In this document: positions 47,504 through 55,461 of the stretch, one piece after another | Position numbering within the stretch: the first letter of the stretch is position 1 | Layout of the letters: the number at the start of each line of letters is the position of its first letter | Assembly (NCBI RefSeq): GCF_003985145.1 | Contig: NZ_ML133521.1 | Coordinates: forward strand, 1,116,001 to 1,180,000 | Direction: 5' to 3' | Length of the DNA: 64,000 nt | Source: Rhizobium anhuiense | Lineage (GTDB): Bacteria; Pseudomonadota; Alphaproteobacteria; Rhizobiales; Rhizobiaceae | Position numbers and translations under genes: made by a program | Notes under the pieces: model-generated | Told to the model about the DNA's origin: nothing | The model's database searches: none | Seen by the model: the letters and a program-made list of their open reading frames with translations, nothing else

Positions 47504-47833
47504 ATGAGCGTTCGTCCGCCGCAGTCCTTCCGACAATCCCAGCACGATAAAAGCGGCTTCAACGTCCTCGAATACGAGCTGATGTCGGAACGCGCGGATT
47601 CGCTCGGACGTCACGGGCTGAAGGTGGAGGCGACACTTGCCGCCCTGAAGGCCTGGGCTCCCGATCACCAGACCGCTGAGGAACGCGAGAGGCTTCTCAA
47701 TGAAGCATCCGACGCCGTCTGGGCATTCTTCATCCAGCGTGAGATATGCGGGTTGCGGAACAACCGTGACGCTATTCAGCGCTACGGCATTCCGAATGAA
47801 GTGATCGCGAGATTAGGCGCGGTGCGGAAATAA
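47504..47833 (+). CDS. DUF6665 family protein
   Basis: 109 residues, helical, no signal or membrane span. Diagnostic stretches are NVLEYELMSERADSLGR, an AVWAFFIQREICGLRN centre and the YGIPNEVIARLG end. ATG 47504 follows GGAGA by 10 bases. The family is common in alpha-proteobacteria and uncharacterised. Confidence 0.82.
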   Translation: MSVRPPQSFRQSQHDKSGFNVLEYELMSERADSLGRHGLKVEATLAALKAWAPDHQTAEERERLLNEASDAVWAFFIQREICGLRNNRDAIQRYGIPNEVIARLGAVRK

Positions 47834-47952
47834 GCACCGCGACGGCACTTCTATTGTCATCGTGGCTGCCGTCCCGCCTCTCTCTATGGGGTGGAAATAC
47901 CCGGTGCGGAAGGGTATGGCTTGGTGCCGCACCAATGCGAAAGGGAGCCGCG

Positions 47953-48822
47953 ATGCCAAGCTCAATCCGGATCGGGAATCAAGATCTCGCCGTCGAAGTC
48001 TCCTCGCTCGGCGCCGAGATGCAGGCGCTGACGACAAGCGACGGACGCTCGTGGTTATGGACCGGCGATGCGGCCTTCTGGACCGGGCGGTCGCCGATCC
48101 TGTTTCCGATCGTCGGCAAGGCGCCGGACGACAAGATAGCGATCGACGGCGCGGTCTATCCGATGTCCCAGCATGGCTTTGCCCGCCGCAGCGAATTTGC
48201 GCTTGCGGCATCCACCGCAACGATGTGCCGCTACGAACTCATCGCCTCGGAGGCGACGCGGGCGGTTTATCCCTTCGATTTTCAGCTGGCTCTGGTGCAT
48301 GCGGTGGAGGGCCGGGCGTTGACGGTGACGACGGAGGTCACCAATCGCGATCAGAAGCCAATGCCGTTCGGCCTCGGGTTCCATTCGGCTTTCGCCTGGC
48401 CGCTGCCCGGTGCTGCCGGGCGCAACCATATCGTGACGCTCGACAATAAGGGGGAGCCGGGTCTTGTGCGGCTGGCGGGTGGCCTGATCAACCCTGCGCC
48501 TCTGCCCTCGCCGTTTGATGCCGGCCGGCTGGTGCTGGATCACGCGATGTTCGAGCAGGATGCGATGATCTTTCCGAGTGGGGCTGGCGAAGGCTTGAGT
48601 TATGGCGCCGAAGGCGGGCCGGCCATGCAGTTCCATTTCGAAAACCTGCCCAATCTCGCGCTCTGGACCAAGCCGGGTGCGCCTTTCCTCTGCATCGAGC
48701 CCTGGCATGGAACGGCCGCGGAAGCTGGAGCATCGCGCGAGCTTTCGGCGAGGCCGTCCACCACGATACTGGCGCCGGGCGCTGTGGCCCGCTTCGCCTT
48801 TACGGTCGAAATTCCGCAATAG
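47953..48822 (+). CDS. Aldose 1-epimerase-like protein
   Basis: 289 residues of beta-sandwich mutarotase fold, LacX-like. It has AEVSSLGAEMQ-type N-terminal strands (here VEVSSLGAEMQAL), PILFPIVGK, the catalytic-histidine region PMSQHGFARR, then GLGFHSAFAWP and LCIEPWHG. These enzymes interconvert anomers of free sugars. ATG 47953 follows AAGGGAG by 5 bases, so the upstream ATG (47935) is rejected. It is convergent with the efflux gene; no sugar-specific neighbour shows the substrate. Confidence 0.88.
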   Translation: MPSSIRIGNQDLAVEVSSLGAEMQALTTSDGRSWLWTGDAAFWTGRSPILFPIVGKAPDDKIAIDGAVYPMSQHGFARRSEFALAASTATMCRYELIASEATRAVYPFDFQLALVHAVEGRALTVTTEVTNRDQKPMPFGLGFHSAFAWPLPGAAGRNHIVTLDNKGEPGLVRLAGGLINPAPLPSPFDAGRLVLDHAMFEQDAMIFPSGAGEGLSYGAEGGPAMQFHFENLPNLALWTKPGAPFLCIEPWHGTAAEAGASRELSARPSTTILAPGAVARFAFTVEIPQ

Positions 48823-48826
48823 TGAG

Positions 48827-48856
48827 AGCGCTCGCCGGGAAGGCGGGCGAGCGCTG
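48827..48856. terminator. Hairpin between convergent epimerase and efflux genes
   Basis: AGCGCTCGCC (48827-48836) pairs with GGCGAGCGCT (48847-48856) across 10 bases in a 39-base gap. It lies 4 bases past the epimerase stop and 5 bases from the efflux stop on the other strand, so it could serve both genes. Confidence 0.6.
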
Positions 48857-48861
48857 TCGTT

Positions 48862-50451
48862 TCAGTGAGCGCCGGCGCCACCACCGGCACGCGGTTTTTG
48901 GGTGAGCAGCAGGGCGACGGCTGCGATGGCAAGAACCACGCCGATAACGGCGAAGGTATCGCTGAAACCCATGATCAGAGCCTGGCGTTTGACGACCTGA
49001 CCCAGCGCCACGACGGCCTTCTGGGCTGCGACGGCATGGTCGGAGACGCCGTGCGACAGGAAGTAGCCTGTCATCTGGTCGAGGCGATTGCGGACTTCGT
49101 CGCGGCCGAGCGTCACCGACTGGCCGATGATGTTGGAATGGAACTGCTCGCGTTTGGTCAGCACCGTGCCGAGTGTCGCCGTGCCTACGGCGCCGCCGAG
49201 ATTGCGCAGCATGTTGGTCAGGCCGGAAGCGGCGGCGGCATCTGCAGGTGCAATGCCGGCAGTGGTGATGGCGGTGATCGGGGTCAGCACCAGAGCCTGG
49301 CCGATGGCGCGGACAATGTTGGGGATCCAGAACTGATCGCCCGCGGTATCGGCCGAAAGCATGATGTTCATGAAGCAGCTGATCGCAAAGATCGAAATGC
49401 CGAGGAAGCCGATGTAGCGGGCATCGAAGCGCTTCATCATCATCGGCACGAGCGGGATCAACAGCAGCTGCGGCAGGCCGGTCCAGGCCAGCACGTTGCC
49501 GATCTGCTCGGCATTGTAGCGCTGCACCTGGCCGAGATATTGCGGCAGGATATAGACGGTGCCGAAAAGGGCGACGCCGACCAGCACGTTGACCGCAACG
49601 CCGATGCCGAAATTGCGCTGCTTCAGCAGGCTGAGCTTGACCAGCGGCTTCTTCACGGTGAGCTCGATCCAGATGAAGGCGACGAGGAAGACGACGGCGA
49701 GGATGCTGAGCTTGACGATAAAGGGCGAGGAGAACCAGTCCTCCTTGTTGCCTTCTTCAAGCACCGTCTGCAATGCCGACAAACCGATTGCCATCGTGAC
49801 GATGCCCGGCCAATCGCCTTCCCTCAGCAGGCCGAGCTGCATCGGCTGCTTGTCGAGCGTCAGGGCAAGGGCGACTGCCATGATGGCACTCGGGATGGCG
49901 TTGATAAAGAAGATCGTCTGCCAGCCGTAATTTTCGGTGAGATAACCGCCGATGGTCGGGCCGATTGCCGGCGCGAAAGTGACCGAAAGCGCGAAGATCG
50001 CCAAGCCGAGCGGCTGCTGGTTCTTCGGCAGCTTGGTCAGCACCATGGTGAAGGCCATCGGGATCAGCACGCCGCCGGCAAAACCCTGCAGACCGCGCAG
50101 CAGGATCATCGTGCCGAGATCATGGGCGAAGGCGCAGGCGATCGAAAACAGCGGGAAGAGGATCGAATTCACCAGGATATAGCGGCGGAACGAGAAGACG
50201 TTGCTGAAATAGGCCGTCAGCGGAATGACGACGATCTCGCCGATCAGATAGGAGGTGGAAATCCAGGCGCCGTTGTCGACGCCTGTTCCGATCCCGCCCT
50301 CGATGTTGAGAAGCGAGGCATTGGTGATCTGAATGTTGAGGATCGCCATGAAGGCGCCGATCATGCCTGCGAGAACGGCGATCCAGTCCCGGGTGCTAGC
50401 CCCGGTCCTTTGTTGCGGAACGGCGATGGCTGTTGCTGTGATGGTGGACAT
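48862..50451 (-). CDS. EmrB/QacA-type multidrug efflux MFS (DHA2)
   Basis: 529 residues with fourteen hydrophobic segments, as in the 14-span DHA2 family. It includes the GAWISTSYLIGEIVVIPL segment with motif D1-like features and GFAGGVLIPMAFTMV (motif C-like region). It forms a tripartite pump with the HlyD-type adaptor 23 bases upstream and an outer-membrane channel elsewhere. Likely substrates are hydrophobic or plant-derived toxic compounds. It is controlled by the divergent TetR regulator. Confidence 0.92.
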   Translation of the reverse strand: MSTITATAIAVPQQRTGASTRDWIAVLAGMIGAFMAILNIQITNASLLNIEGGIGTGVDNGAWISTSYLIGEIVVIPLTAYFSNVFSFRRYILVNSILFPLFSIACAFAHDLGTMILLRGLQGFAGGVLIPMAFTMVLTKLPKNQQPLGLAIFALSVTFAPAIGPTIGGYLTENYGWQTIFFINAIPSAIMAVALALTLDKQPMQLGLLREGDWPGIVTMAIGLSALQTVLEEGNKEDWFSSPFIVKLSILAVVFLVAFIWIELTVKKPLVKLSLLKQRNFGIGVAVNVLVGVALFGTVYILPQYLGQVQRYNAEQIGNVLAWTGLPQLLLIPLVPMMMKRFDARYIGFLGISIFAISCFMNIMLSADTAGDQFWIPNIVRAIGQALVLTPITAITTAGIAPADAAAASGLTNMLRNLGGAVGTATLGTVLTKREQFHSNIIGQSVTLGRDEVRNRLDQMTGYFLSHGVSDHAVAAQKAVVALGQVVKRQALIMGFSDTFAVIGVVLAIAAVALLLTQKPRAGGGAGAH

Positions 50452-50474
50452 GACACAAACTCCTCGCCGCTGGC

Positions 50475-51659
50475 CTAGCTGCGATCGTTCTTGGTATTGA
50501 TATCAGGCTGAACGGACATGCCGGGGCGCAGATCGCCGTTTGCGGCGGCATCGCCGTCGAGCAGGATCTTCACCGGAATGCGCTGAACGACCTTGGTGAA
50601 GTTGCCGGTGGCGTTATCGGGCGGCAGCAGCGCGAATTCCTGGCCGCTTGCCGGAGCGAGGCTGTCGACATGGCCGTGATAGGTGCGGCCGGGGAACATA
50701 TCGACCTCGATCTCGACCGGCTGACCGGCCCGGACGTCGGTCAACTGCGTTTCCTTGTAGTTGGCGATGACATAGGCAGCCGTCGTCGGCACGACCGACA
50801 TCAGCTGAGTGCCGGCCTGGACATATTGTCCGACGCGCAGCGTCCGATTGCCGACGGTGCCGTCGACCGGGGCTGTTATCGTCGCATAGGAAAGGCTGAG
50901 CTCGGCCTGGCGCTGGACGGCCTGGCTGCGCGCAAGAGAGGCCCTCGCCTGGGCAAGCTCGGCATTGAGAAGATCGACCTGCTTGACGGCGGCATCGAGC
51001 GAGGCGCTGTCGCGCACGATGGTGGCCTGAGCGGCGGCGATCTGCGAGGCGGCCTGCTGGGCGGTCTGGACCGGGGCATAACCGCTGGTGGCAAGGTTCG
51101 AATAACGCTTGTTGTTCTGCTCGGCGAAGGTCTCGTTGGCGCGATCGACGTCGACGGTCGCGCGGGCCGCAGCGATCGTCGACTGCTGAATCTCGAGCGA
51201 CGCCTGCTTGGCGCTGACGGTAGCTTCCGCGGCAGCGACATCGGCCTTGGCCTGATCGAGGGCCGCCTTGAAGTCGCGATCGTCGATGCGGGCAAGCGGC
51301 TGGCCTGCCTTGACGGTCTCGTTGTCCATGACGAGGACCTCGGCGAGATAGCCGGAAACCTTCGGGGCAATCGTGCTGTTGTCGGCCTTCACATAGGCAT
51401 CGTCGGTCGAGATATGGAAGCGGCCGACCGTCCAGTAATCATGGCCGTAATAGGCGCCGGCGGCGATCAACACCAGTGCGGTGGCGCCAAGTAGCAGCGA
51501 GCGGCCGCCGCGCTTGCGGGCGGGCTTTTCCTCGGCAATCGGAGCGGCGGCTTCGGCGATGCGCGGCCGCTGGCCCGCGTCCAGGCTGGCCGGGGCGGCT
51601 TCGGCGACGGTTTCGGGAGCAGCGTTGTTGTTGAGGGCATGCAGCGTCTTGATGGTCAT
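50475..51659 (-). CDS. EmrA/HlyD-type membrane-fusion adaptor
   Basis: 394 residues. One N-terminal span (about 55-75, LLLGATALVLIAAGAYYG) follows a cytoplasmic stretch. The lipoyl/biotin-like hairpin part (GYLAEVLVMDNETVKAGQPLARI) and a long coiled-coil (about 130-260) come next, then the beta-barrel portion (ITAPVDGTVGNRTLRVGQYV). It bridges the inner-membrane EmrB-like pump to an outer-membrane channel. First gene of the operon, transcribed away from the TetR gene. Confidence 0.92.
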   Translation of the reverse strand: MTIKTLHALNNNAAPETVAEAAPASLDAGQRPRIAEAAAPIAEEKPARKRGGRSLLLGATALVLIAAGAYYGHDYWTVGRFHISTDDAYVKADNSTIAPKVSGYLAEVLVMDNETVKAGQPLARIDDRDFKAALDQAKADVAAAEATVSAKQASLEIQQSTIAAARATVDVDRANETFAEQNNKRYSNLATSGYAPVQTAQQAASQIAAAQATIVRDSASLDAAVKQVDLLNAELAQARASLARSQAVQRQAELSLSYATITAPVDGTVGNRTLRVGQYVQAGTQLMSVVPTTAAYVIANYKETQLTDVRAGQPVEIEVDMFPGRTYHGHVDSLAPASGQEFALLPPDNATGNFTKVVQRIPVKILLDGDAAANGDLRPGMSVQPDINTKNDRS

Positions 51660-51720
51660 TGTCTTTCTCCGGATGACGGTCGCCGTCTCTTGGGCTGCGG
51701 CCTCTGAAGTCAGGTGGAAT

Positions 51721-51790
51721 CCTAATTAGGAAACTTGATATTTTCCAAAATATGCTCTATAAAATCGATGTCAACAAGAATTTGGAAAAT
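51721..51790. promoter_or_regulatory. Candidate TetR operator in the divergent efflux promoter
   Basis: CCTAATTAGG (51721-51730) is a perfect 10-base palindrome. ATTTTCCAAA (51740-51749) is exactly inverted at 51781-51790 (TTTGGAAAAT). The region is AT-rich and lies between the efflux adaptor and the regulator start, so one or both palindromes are likely regulator sites. The second inverted copy also overlaps the regulator's ribosome-binding region. Confidence 0.6.
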
Positions 51791-51794
51791 TGCG

Positions 51795-52442
51795 ATGGTC
51801 CAAAATCAACAAATCGAGAAGAGGCCGCGCGGCAGGCCGCAGATACGCTGTGACGACGACACCAAGGGTCTGATCATCAAGGCAGCAAACACCCAGTTTC
51901 ACGAGAATGGCTACGCGGCGGCAAGCATCGCCACGATCGCCCAGGAGGCTGGTGTTTCCACAAAGACCCTCTACCGGCTGTTTCCGACCAAGGCCGATCT
52001 CTTCGCCAGCATGATCTCCGAGCGTATCGTCGGTTTCCTGCTTGCGCTCGATCCCGCAACGCTCGCCACTGCAGACCTGAGGGACGGGCTGGAGCGCATG
52101 CTGATGGCCTATGGCATGCTGTCGCTCTCGAACGAGACGGTCACCATCATGCGCCTCGTGATCGGCGAATCGGACCGCTTTCCGGAGATCGCCACGTCCT
52201 TCTACGAACAGGCGATCCTGCGCACCAATGAGCTGATGGAGGACTGGCTGCGCCGCCAGGTCGAGCGCGGCCTCATTGCGCTCGACGATCCGCATTTGGC
52301 CTGCGGCATGCTGCGCGGCATGATGGCCATGGAGCCGCAGCGTGCGGCGATCCTGCGCCAGGAACCGCCGCCCAAGATCGAGGCGATCCAGGCGCGGGCA
52401 AAGATGTGCGCCGATCTTTTCTTGAAGGGTTGCGCGCTCTGA
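51795..52442 (+). CDS. TetR/AcrR-family repressor of the efflux operon
   Basis: 215 residues. The helix-turn-helix at about 35-60 reads YAAASIATIAQEAGVSTKTLYR and the C-terminal part is a typical TetR ligand domain. The start at ATG 51795 gives the usual N-terminal arm with basic residues (EKRPRGRPQ) and follows GGAAAA. The divergent position next to emrAB-like genes strongly suggests it represses them until the toxic ligand binds. Confidence 0.9.
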   Translation: MVQNQQIEKRPRGRPQIRCDDDTKGLIIKAANTQFHENGYAAASIATIAQEAGVSTKTLYRLFPTKADLFASMISERIVGFLLALDPATLATADLRDGLERMLMAYGMLSLSNETVTIMRLVIGESDRFPEIATSFYEQAILRTNELMEDWLRRQVERGLIALDDPHLACGMLRGMMAMEPQRAAILRQEPPPKIEAIQARAKMCADLFLKGCAL

Positions 52443-52467
52443 AGCGTCCTTCGGGCTTCAGAGCGCG
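52433..52467 (+). terminator. Hairpin overlapping the TetR stop codon
   Basis: CGCGCTCTGAAGC (52433-52445) pairs perfectly with GCTTCAGAGCGCG (52455-52467), a 13-bp stem with a 9-base loop. It covers the TGA of the regulator and faces the convergent uxuA gene. No U-run follows, but the stem is strong. Confidence 0.65.
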
Positions 52468-52508
52468 ATAATTTCCGCCGAAGGGCGCTGCGCGAACAGG
52501 GGACGCCC

Positions 52509-53696
52509 TCAGTTCGGCGGGGCGCCCAGCGCATGCAGGATGCCGCGCAGCTCGGCAAGGCCGCGCATGCGGCCGATGGCGGGGTAGCCTGGTGTGACGA
52601 CCTTGTCGAGATCGTCGAGCATGCGGTGGCCATGGTCCGAGCGGAAGACAATGGTGTCCTGCGCGCTGCGGCGGCGGTCTTCCGCCACCAGTTCCCGGAG
52701 GACCGCGACCATATCGACGTCGCCTTCCAAATGCGCGCTTTCATGGAACGTCCGGCCGTCGCCTTCGCGCGTCGTGGCGCGCAGATGGGCAAAATGAATG
52801 CGCGAAGCAAAACGCCGGGCGATCGCCGGCAGATCGTTTTCGGCGCGCACGCCGAGACTGCCGGTGCAATAACACATGCCGTTCGCCGCCGATGGCACCG
52901 CATCGAAAAGAGCGGCATAATCATCGGCCGTCGAGGCGATGCGCGGCAGGCCGAACAGCGAACGCGGCGGATCATCGGGATGCAGCGTCAGCTTGACACC
53001 GCGCGCTTCGGCAGCCGGCGTCACCGCCTCCAGGAATTCGATCAGGTGCCGGCGCAGCCTGGCGGCATCGATACCGCTATAGGCGACCAGCTTTTCGCGG
53101 AAGGCCGGAATGGTCAGAGGTTCGGTGGTCGAGCCAGGCAGAGCCGAGGCGATGATACGGGTGATGTCGGCGATCTCGTCGTCCCTCATCGCCTCGAAGA
53201 CGATACGCGCCCGTTCGCGGTCCTCCGCGGAATAGTGCTGCGCCGCATCCGGCCGTTCCAGAATGAAGAGATCGAAGGCCGCGAAGCGCTCGTGGTCGAA
53301 GCGCATGGCGGTGGCACCCGTCGGCGTCACGAAATCGAGTTCGGTGCGGGTCCAGTCCACCACCGGCATGAAATTATAGCAGACAATCGGAATGCCGCAG
53401 GCGGCCACCGCTTCGAGGCTGGCGATCCACGCCTCGATTTCGGCTTTGGCCTCCCCGCCCTTGCGTTTGACCGCGTCGGGGATCGGGATGCTTTCGACGA
53501 CCGACCAGACGAGCGGCGAACGGTCGCCAGGCGTCGTCTCGATCAGAGACTGGCGCTCGCGCACTTCCGTTTCCGTCCAGGCCCTGCCGATCGGCACCTG
53601 ATGCAGCGAAGAGACAATATTCGTCGCACCCGTCTGTCGGACGTCATCCAGCGTCACCGGCGCTTCCGGTCCGAACCATCTCCAACCCTGTCGCAT
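52509..53696 (-). CDS. uxuA: Mannonate dehydratase
   Basis: 395 residues with the UxuA signatures GWRWFGP at the N-terminus, VCYNFMPVVDWTRT, GMCYCTGSLGVRAEND (metal-ligand Cys) and IHFAHLRATTREG (His), plus FRSDHGHRMLDDL near the end. It dehydrates D-mannonate to 2-keto-3-deoxygluconate in glucuronate use. It is translated from a normal start directly after the GntR regulator (43 bases). No uxuB, uxaC or kdg gene is nearby, so the rest of the pathway is elsewhere. Confidence 0.94.
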   Translation of the reverse strand: MRQGWRWFGPEAPVTLDDVRQTGATNIVSSLHQVPIGRAWTETEVRERQSLIETTPGDRSPLVWSVVESIPIPDAVKRKGGEAKAEIEAWIASLEAVAACGIPIVCYNFMPVVDWTRTELDFVTPTGATAMRFDHERFAAFDLFILERPDAAQHYSAEDRERARIVFEAMRDDEIADITRIIASALPGSTTEPLTIPAFREKLVAYSGIDAARLRRHLIEFLEAVTPAAEARGVKLTLHPDDPPRSLFGLPRIASTADDYAALFDAVPSAANGMCYCTGSLGVRAENDLPAIARRFASRIHFAHLRATTREGDGRTFHESAHLEGDVDMVAVLRELVAEDRRRSAQDTIVFRSDHGHRMLDDLDKVVTPGYPAIGRMRGLAELRGILHALGAPPN

Positions 53697-53739
53697 CCTT
53701 CTTCCTTCCCTCGCCTTTTCGTTTCATGTTGGCCTGCCG

Positions 53740-54462
53740 TCAGCAGAAATAATCGGGGTAACGTGCGCGCAGTTCGTCGACATCGGGAATGACGGCGCTC
53801 AGGTGATGGGTCATCGCGCTGCGTGCCGCCACCGCATCATGGGCGGCGAGCGCATCGCGGATGATCATATGTTCGTGCACCACATTGTCCATGCGCCCGA
53901 GAACCGGCAGCGTCAGCCGTCGTGCTCGGTCGAGCTGCACCTTGACCGTTTTCAGGGTCGCCCAGATGCCGGGATAACCGGAGATCTGTGCGATTGCCTC
54001 GTGAAAGGCCTCATCGTCCTCATGGAAATTCGAGGCATTGCCGGCCGCAGCATGGGTCTGCTGCCGCGCGATGATGGCGTCGAGACGGGCAATGTCTGCG
54101 GCGGTGGCGGTAAGGGCCGCGGTCTCGACAGTCGCGCCTTCGAGCGCCTTGCGTACGACGACCGCCTCGGGGATCGCCGAAACCGGCACCCGCGACACGA
54201 CGGTGCTCGACTGCGGATAGATATCGACCAGTCCGCCTTCGGAAAGCCGGAGCAGCGCCTCACGGACCGGCGTGCGGCTGACGCCGAAATCATCGGCGAT
54301 CCGCTTTTCCTGCAGCAGCATGCCGGGCGGCATTCGCAATGACACGATGTCGGCATGCAGGCGCTCGTAGATTGCGCCGGCCGCGGTGATACGGCGCAAT
54401 CTGCCGGCAACCTCTTGCGGGGCCGGGACGACCAAAACTTCGGTTTCTGATGCCTGCCGCAT
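53740..54462 (-). CDS. GntR/FadR-type regulator of mannonate use
   Basis: 240 residues. The winged-helix part (ADDFGVSRTPVREALLRLSEG) lies at about 50-75 and the FCD-type ligand domain follows, with the metal-binding histidines seen as EAFHEAIAQISG. It is co-directional with uxuA and 43 bases upstream, so it probably regulates it in response to a hexuronate or mannonate. Confidence 0.88.
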   Translation of the reverse strand: MRQASETEVLVVPAPQEVAGRLRRITAAGAIYERLHADIVSLRMPPGMLLQEKRIADDFGVSRTPVREALLRLSEGGLVDIYPQSSTVVSRVPVSAIPEAVVVRKALEGATVETAALTATAADIARLDAIIARQQTHAAAGNASNFHEDDEAFHEAIAQISGYPGIWATLKTVKVQLDRARRLTLPVLGRMDNVVHEHMIIRDALAAHDAVAARSAMTHHLSAVIPDVDELRARYPDYFC

Positions 54463-54628
54463 AACGATACCGGGACGCTGAACCTATCTGGCATACTAGT
54501 ATATTAGTTTTATCCCCATGCCAAGACTCACTGCGGTCGAGTGACGGCATGAACCTGACGAAATCAGAAGCAAACTTTGTTTGGAACTTAGGTCGGTCGA
54601 GTTGGTTGAGAAATCCAAGGAGGCGCTC

Positions 54629-55033
54629 ATGAAAAACCCAGCACGACGCAAGATACGCGAAAGCGCGACCGACGGTGACCGGCCGGAAGTTCCGTCCGCG
54701 ACGAAAACAAGCGGACGGAAGATGGCTCGGCGAGCCGCAACCGATATCAACAAGCAGAGCGTCGCGTCGCCGGCAGCCACCCGCGAGGAGGAGATCCGAA
54801 AAAGGGCCCATTCTCTGTGGGAGAAGGAAGGAAGGCCGGACGGCAAACATCAGCATCACTGGAGCCTGGCTGAACATGAACTCGATGCACAGCAGGGCGA
54901 GGCTGACAATCCTCCAAGCCTTGCAGCATTGCGAGAGGCCTCACGCGAACATACGGATGCATTCCTCGTCAAGACGGATCTCGAAGACGCGGATCAACGC
55001 GAAGCCTCCCCCGGCACACGCGAGCAGGATTGA
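54629..55033 (+). CDS. DUF2934 domain protein
   Basis: 134 residues, highly charged. Residues about 50-80 contain the DUF2934 core (REEEIRKRAHSLWEKEG, then HHWSLAEHEL). The N-terminal third is basic and the C-terminal third acidic. ATG 54629 follows AAGGAGG by 5 bases. DUF2934 proteins are frequent in rhizobia and have no assigned activity; the composition suggests a small stress-related soluble protein. Confidence 0.82.
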   Translation: MKNPARRKIRESATDGDRPEVPSATKTSGRKMARRAATDINKQSVASPAATREEEIRKRAHSLWEKEGRPDGKHQHHWSLAEHELDAQQGEADNPPSLAALREASREHTDAFLVKTDLEDADQREASPGTREQD

Positions 55034-55072
55034 ATTTTCTGCTTCGCGCCACTCTCAGGAAAGGTCCTCGAC

Positions 55073-55324
55073 ATGGCCGACAAACAGAACTTGAACGCCG
55101 GATTCACCGGCACGCCCACCGAGCAGCCGGAGGGATTGACCAAGGTCGCGAAGTCGGCCGCCAACGAGGTGAAGCGCGAGGTCTATGCCGTCGCCTCCGG
55201 CGCGAGGGATCACCCGCAAGCAGCAAGCGCATTGTTGCTCGCCACCGGCATGCTGGCATTCGGCCTCGGTTACCTCCTCGGTCGATCATCGGCGGAAAGT
55301 TCGACTCGCGCATACTGGCGATAA
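55073..55324 (+). CDS. Small single-span membrane protein
   Basis: 83 residues. A polar, partly coiled N-terminal half (LTKVAKSAANEVKREVYAVA) is followed by one span (ALLLATGMLAFGLGYLLG) and a short basic tail. The layout is like ElaB/YqjD ribosome-tethering proteins, but I see no specific signature. An AGGAAAGG site precedes the ATG. It is 39 bases downstream of the DUF2934 gene and likely co-transcribed. Confidence 0.7.
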   Translation: MADKQNLNAGFTGTPTEQPEGLTKVAKSAANEVKREVYAVASGARDHPQAASALLLATGMLAFGLGYLLGRSSAESSTRAYWR

Positions 55325-55461
55325 TAACGGACAGGTCGATGAAGCACATGCATTGGCTCTTCAGCTAGCCCACTCGGCTGTCCACAACGGCTTTCCGACC
55401 GTGGGAACAACACCGGCGTTCGCGGCTGAGCGTCTGGCAGCCGGACGAGCTGCCGGATGTC

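Noticed and set aside
48865-50478. 537-residue open frame on the plus strand
   Set aside because: Antisense of the EmrB-like pump; rich in Asp, His and Arg as mirror-image frames of membrane proteins are.
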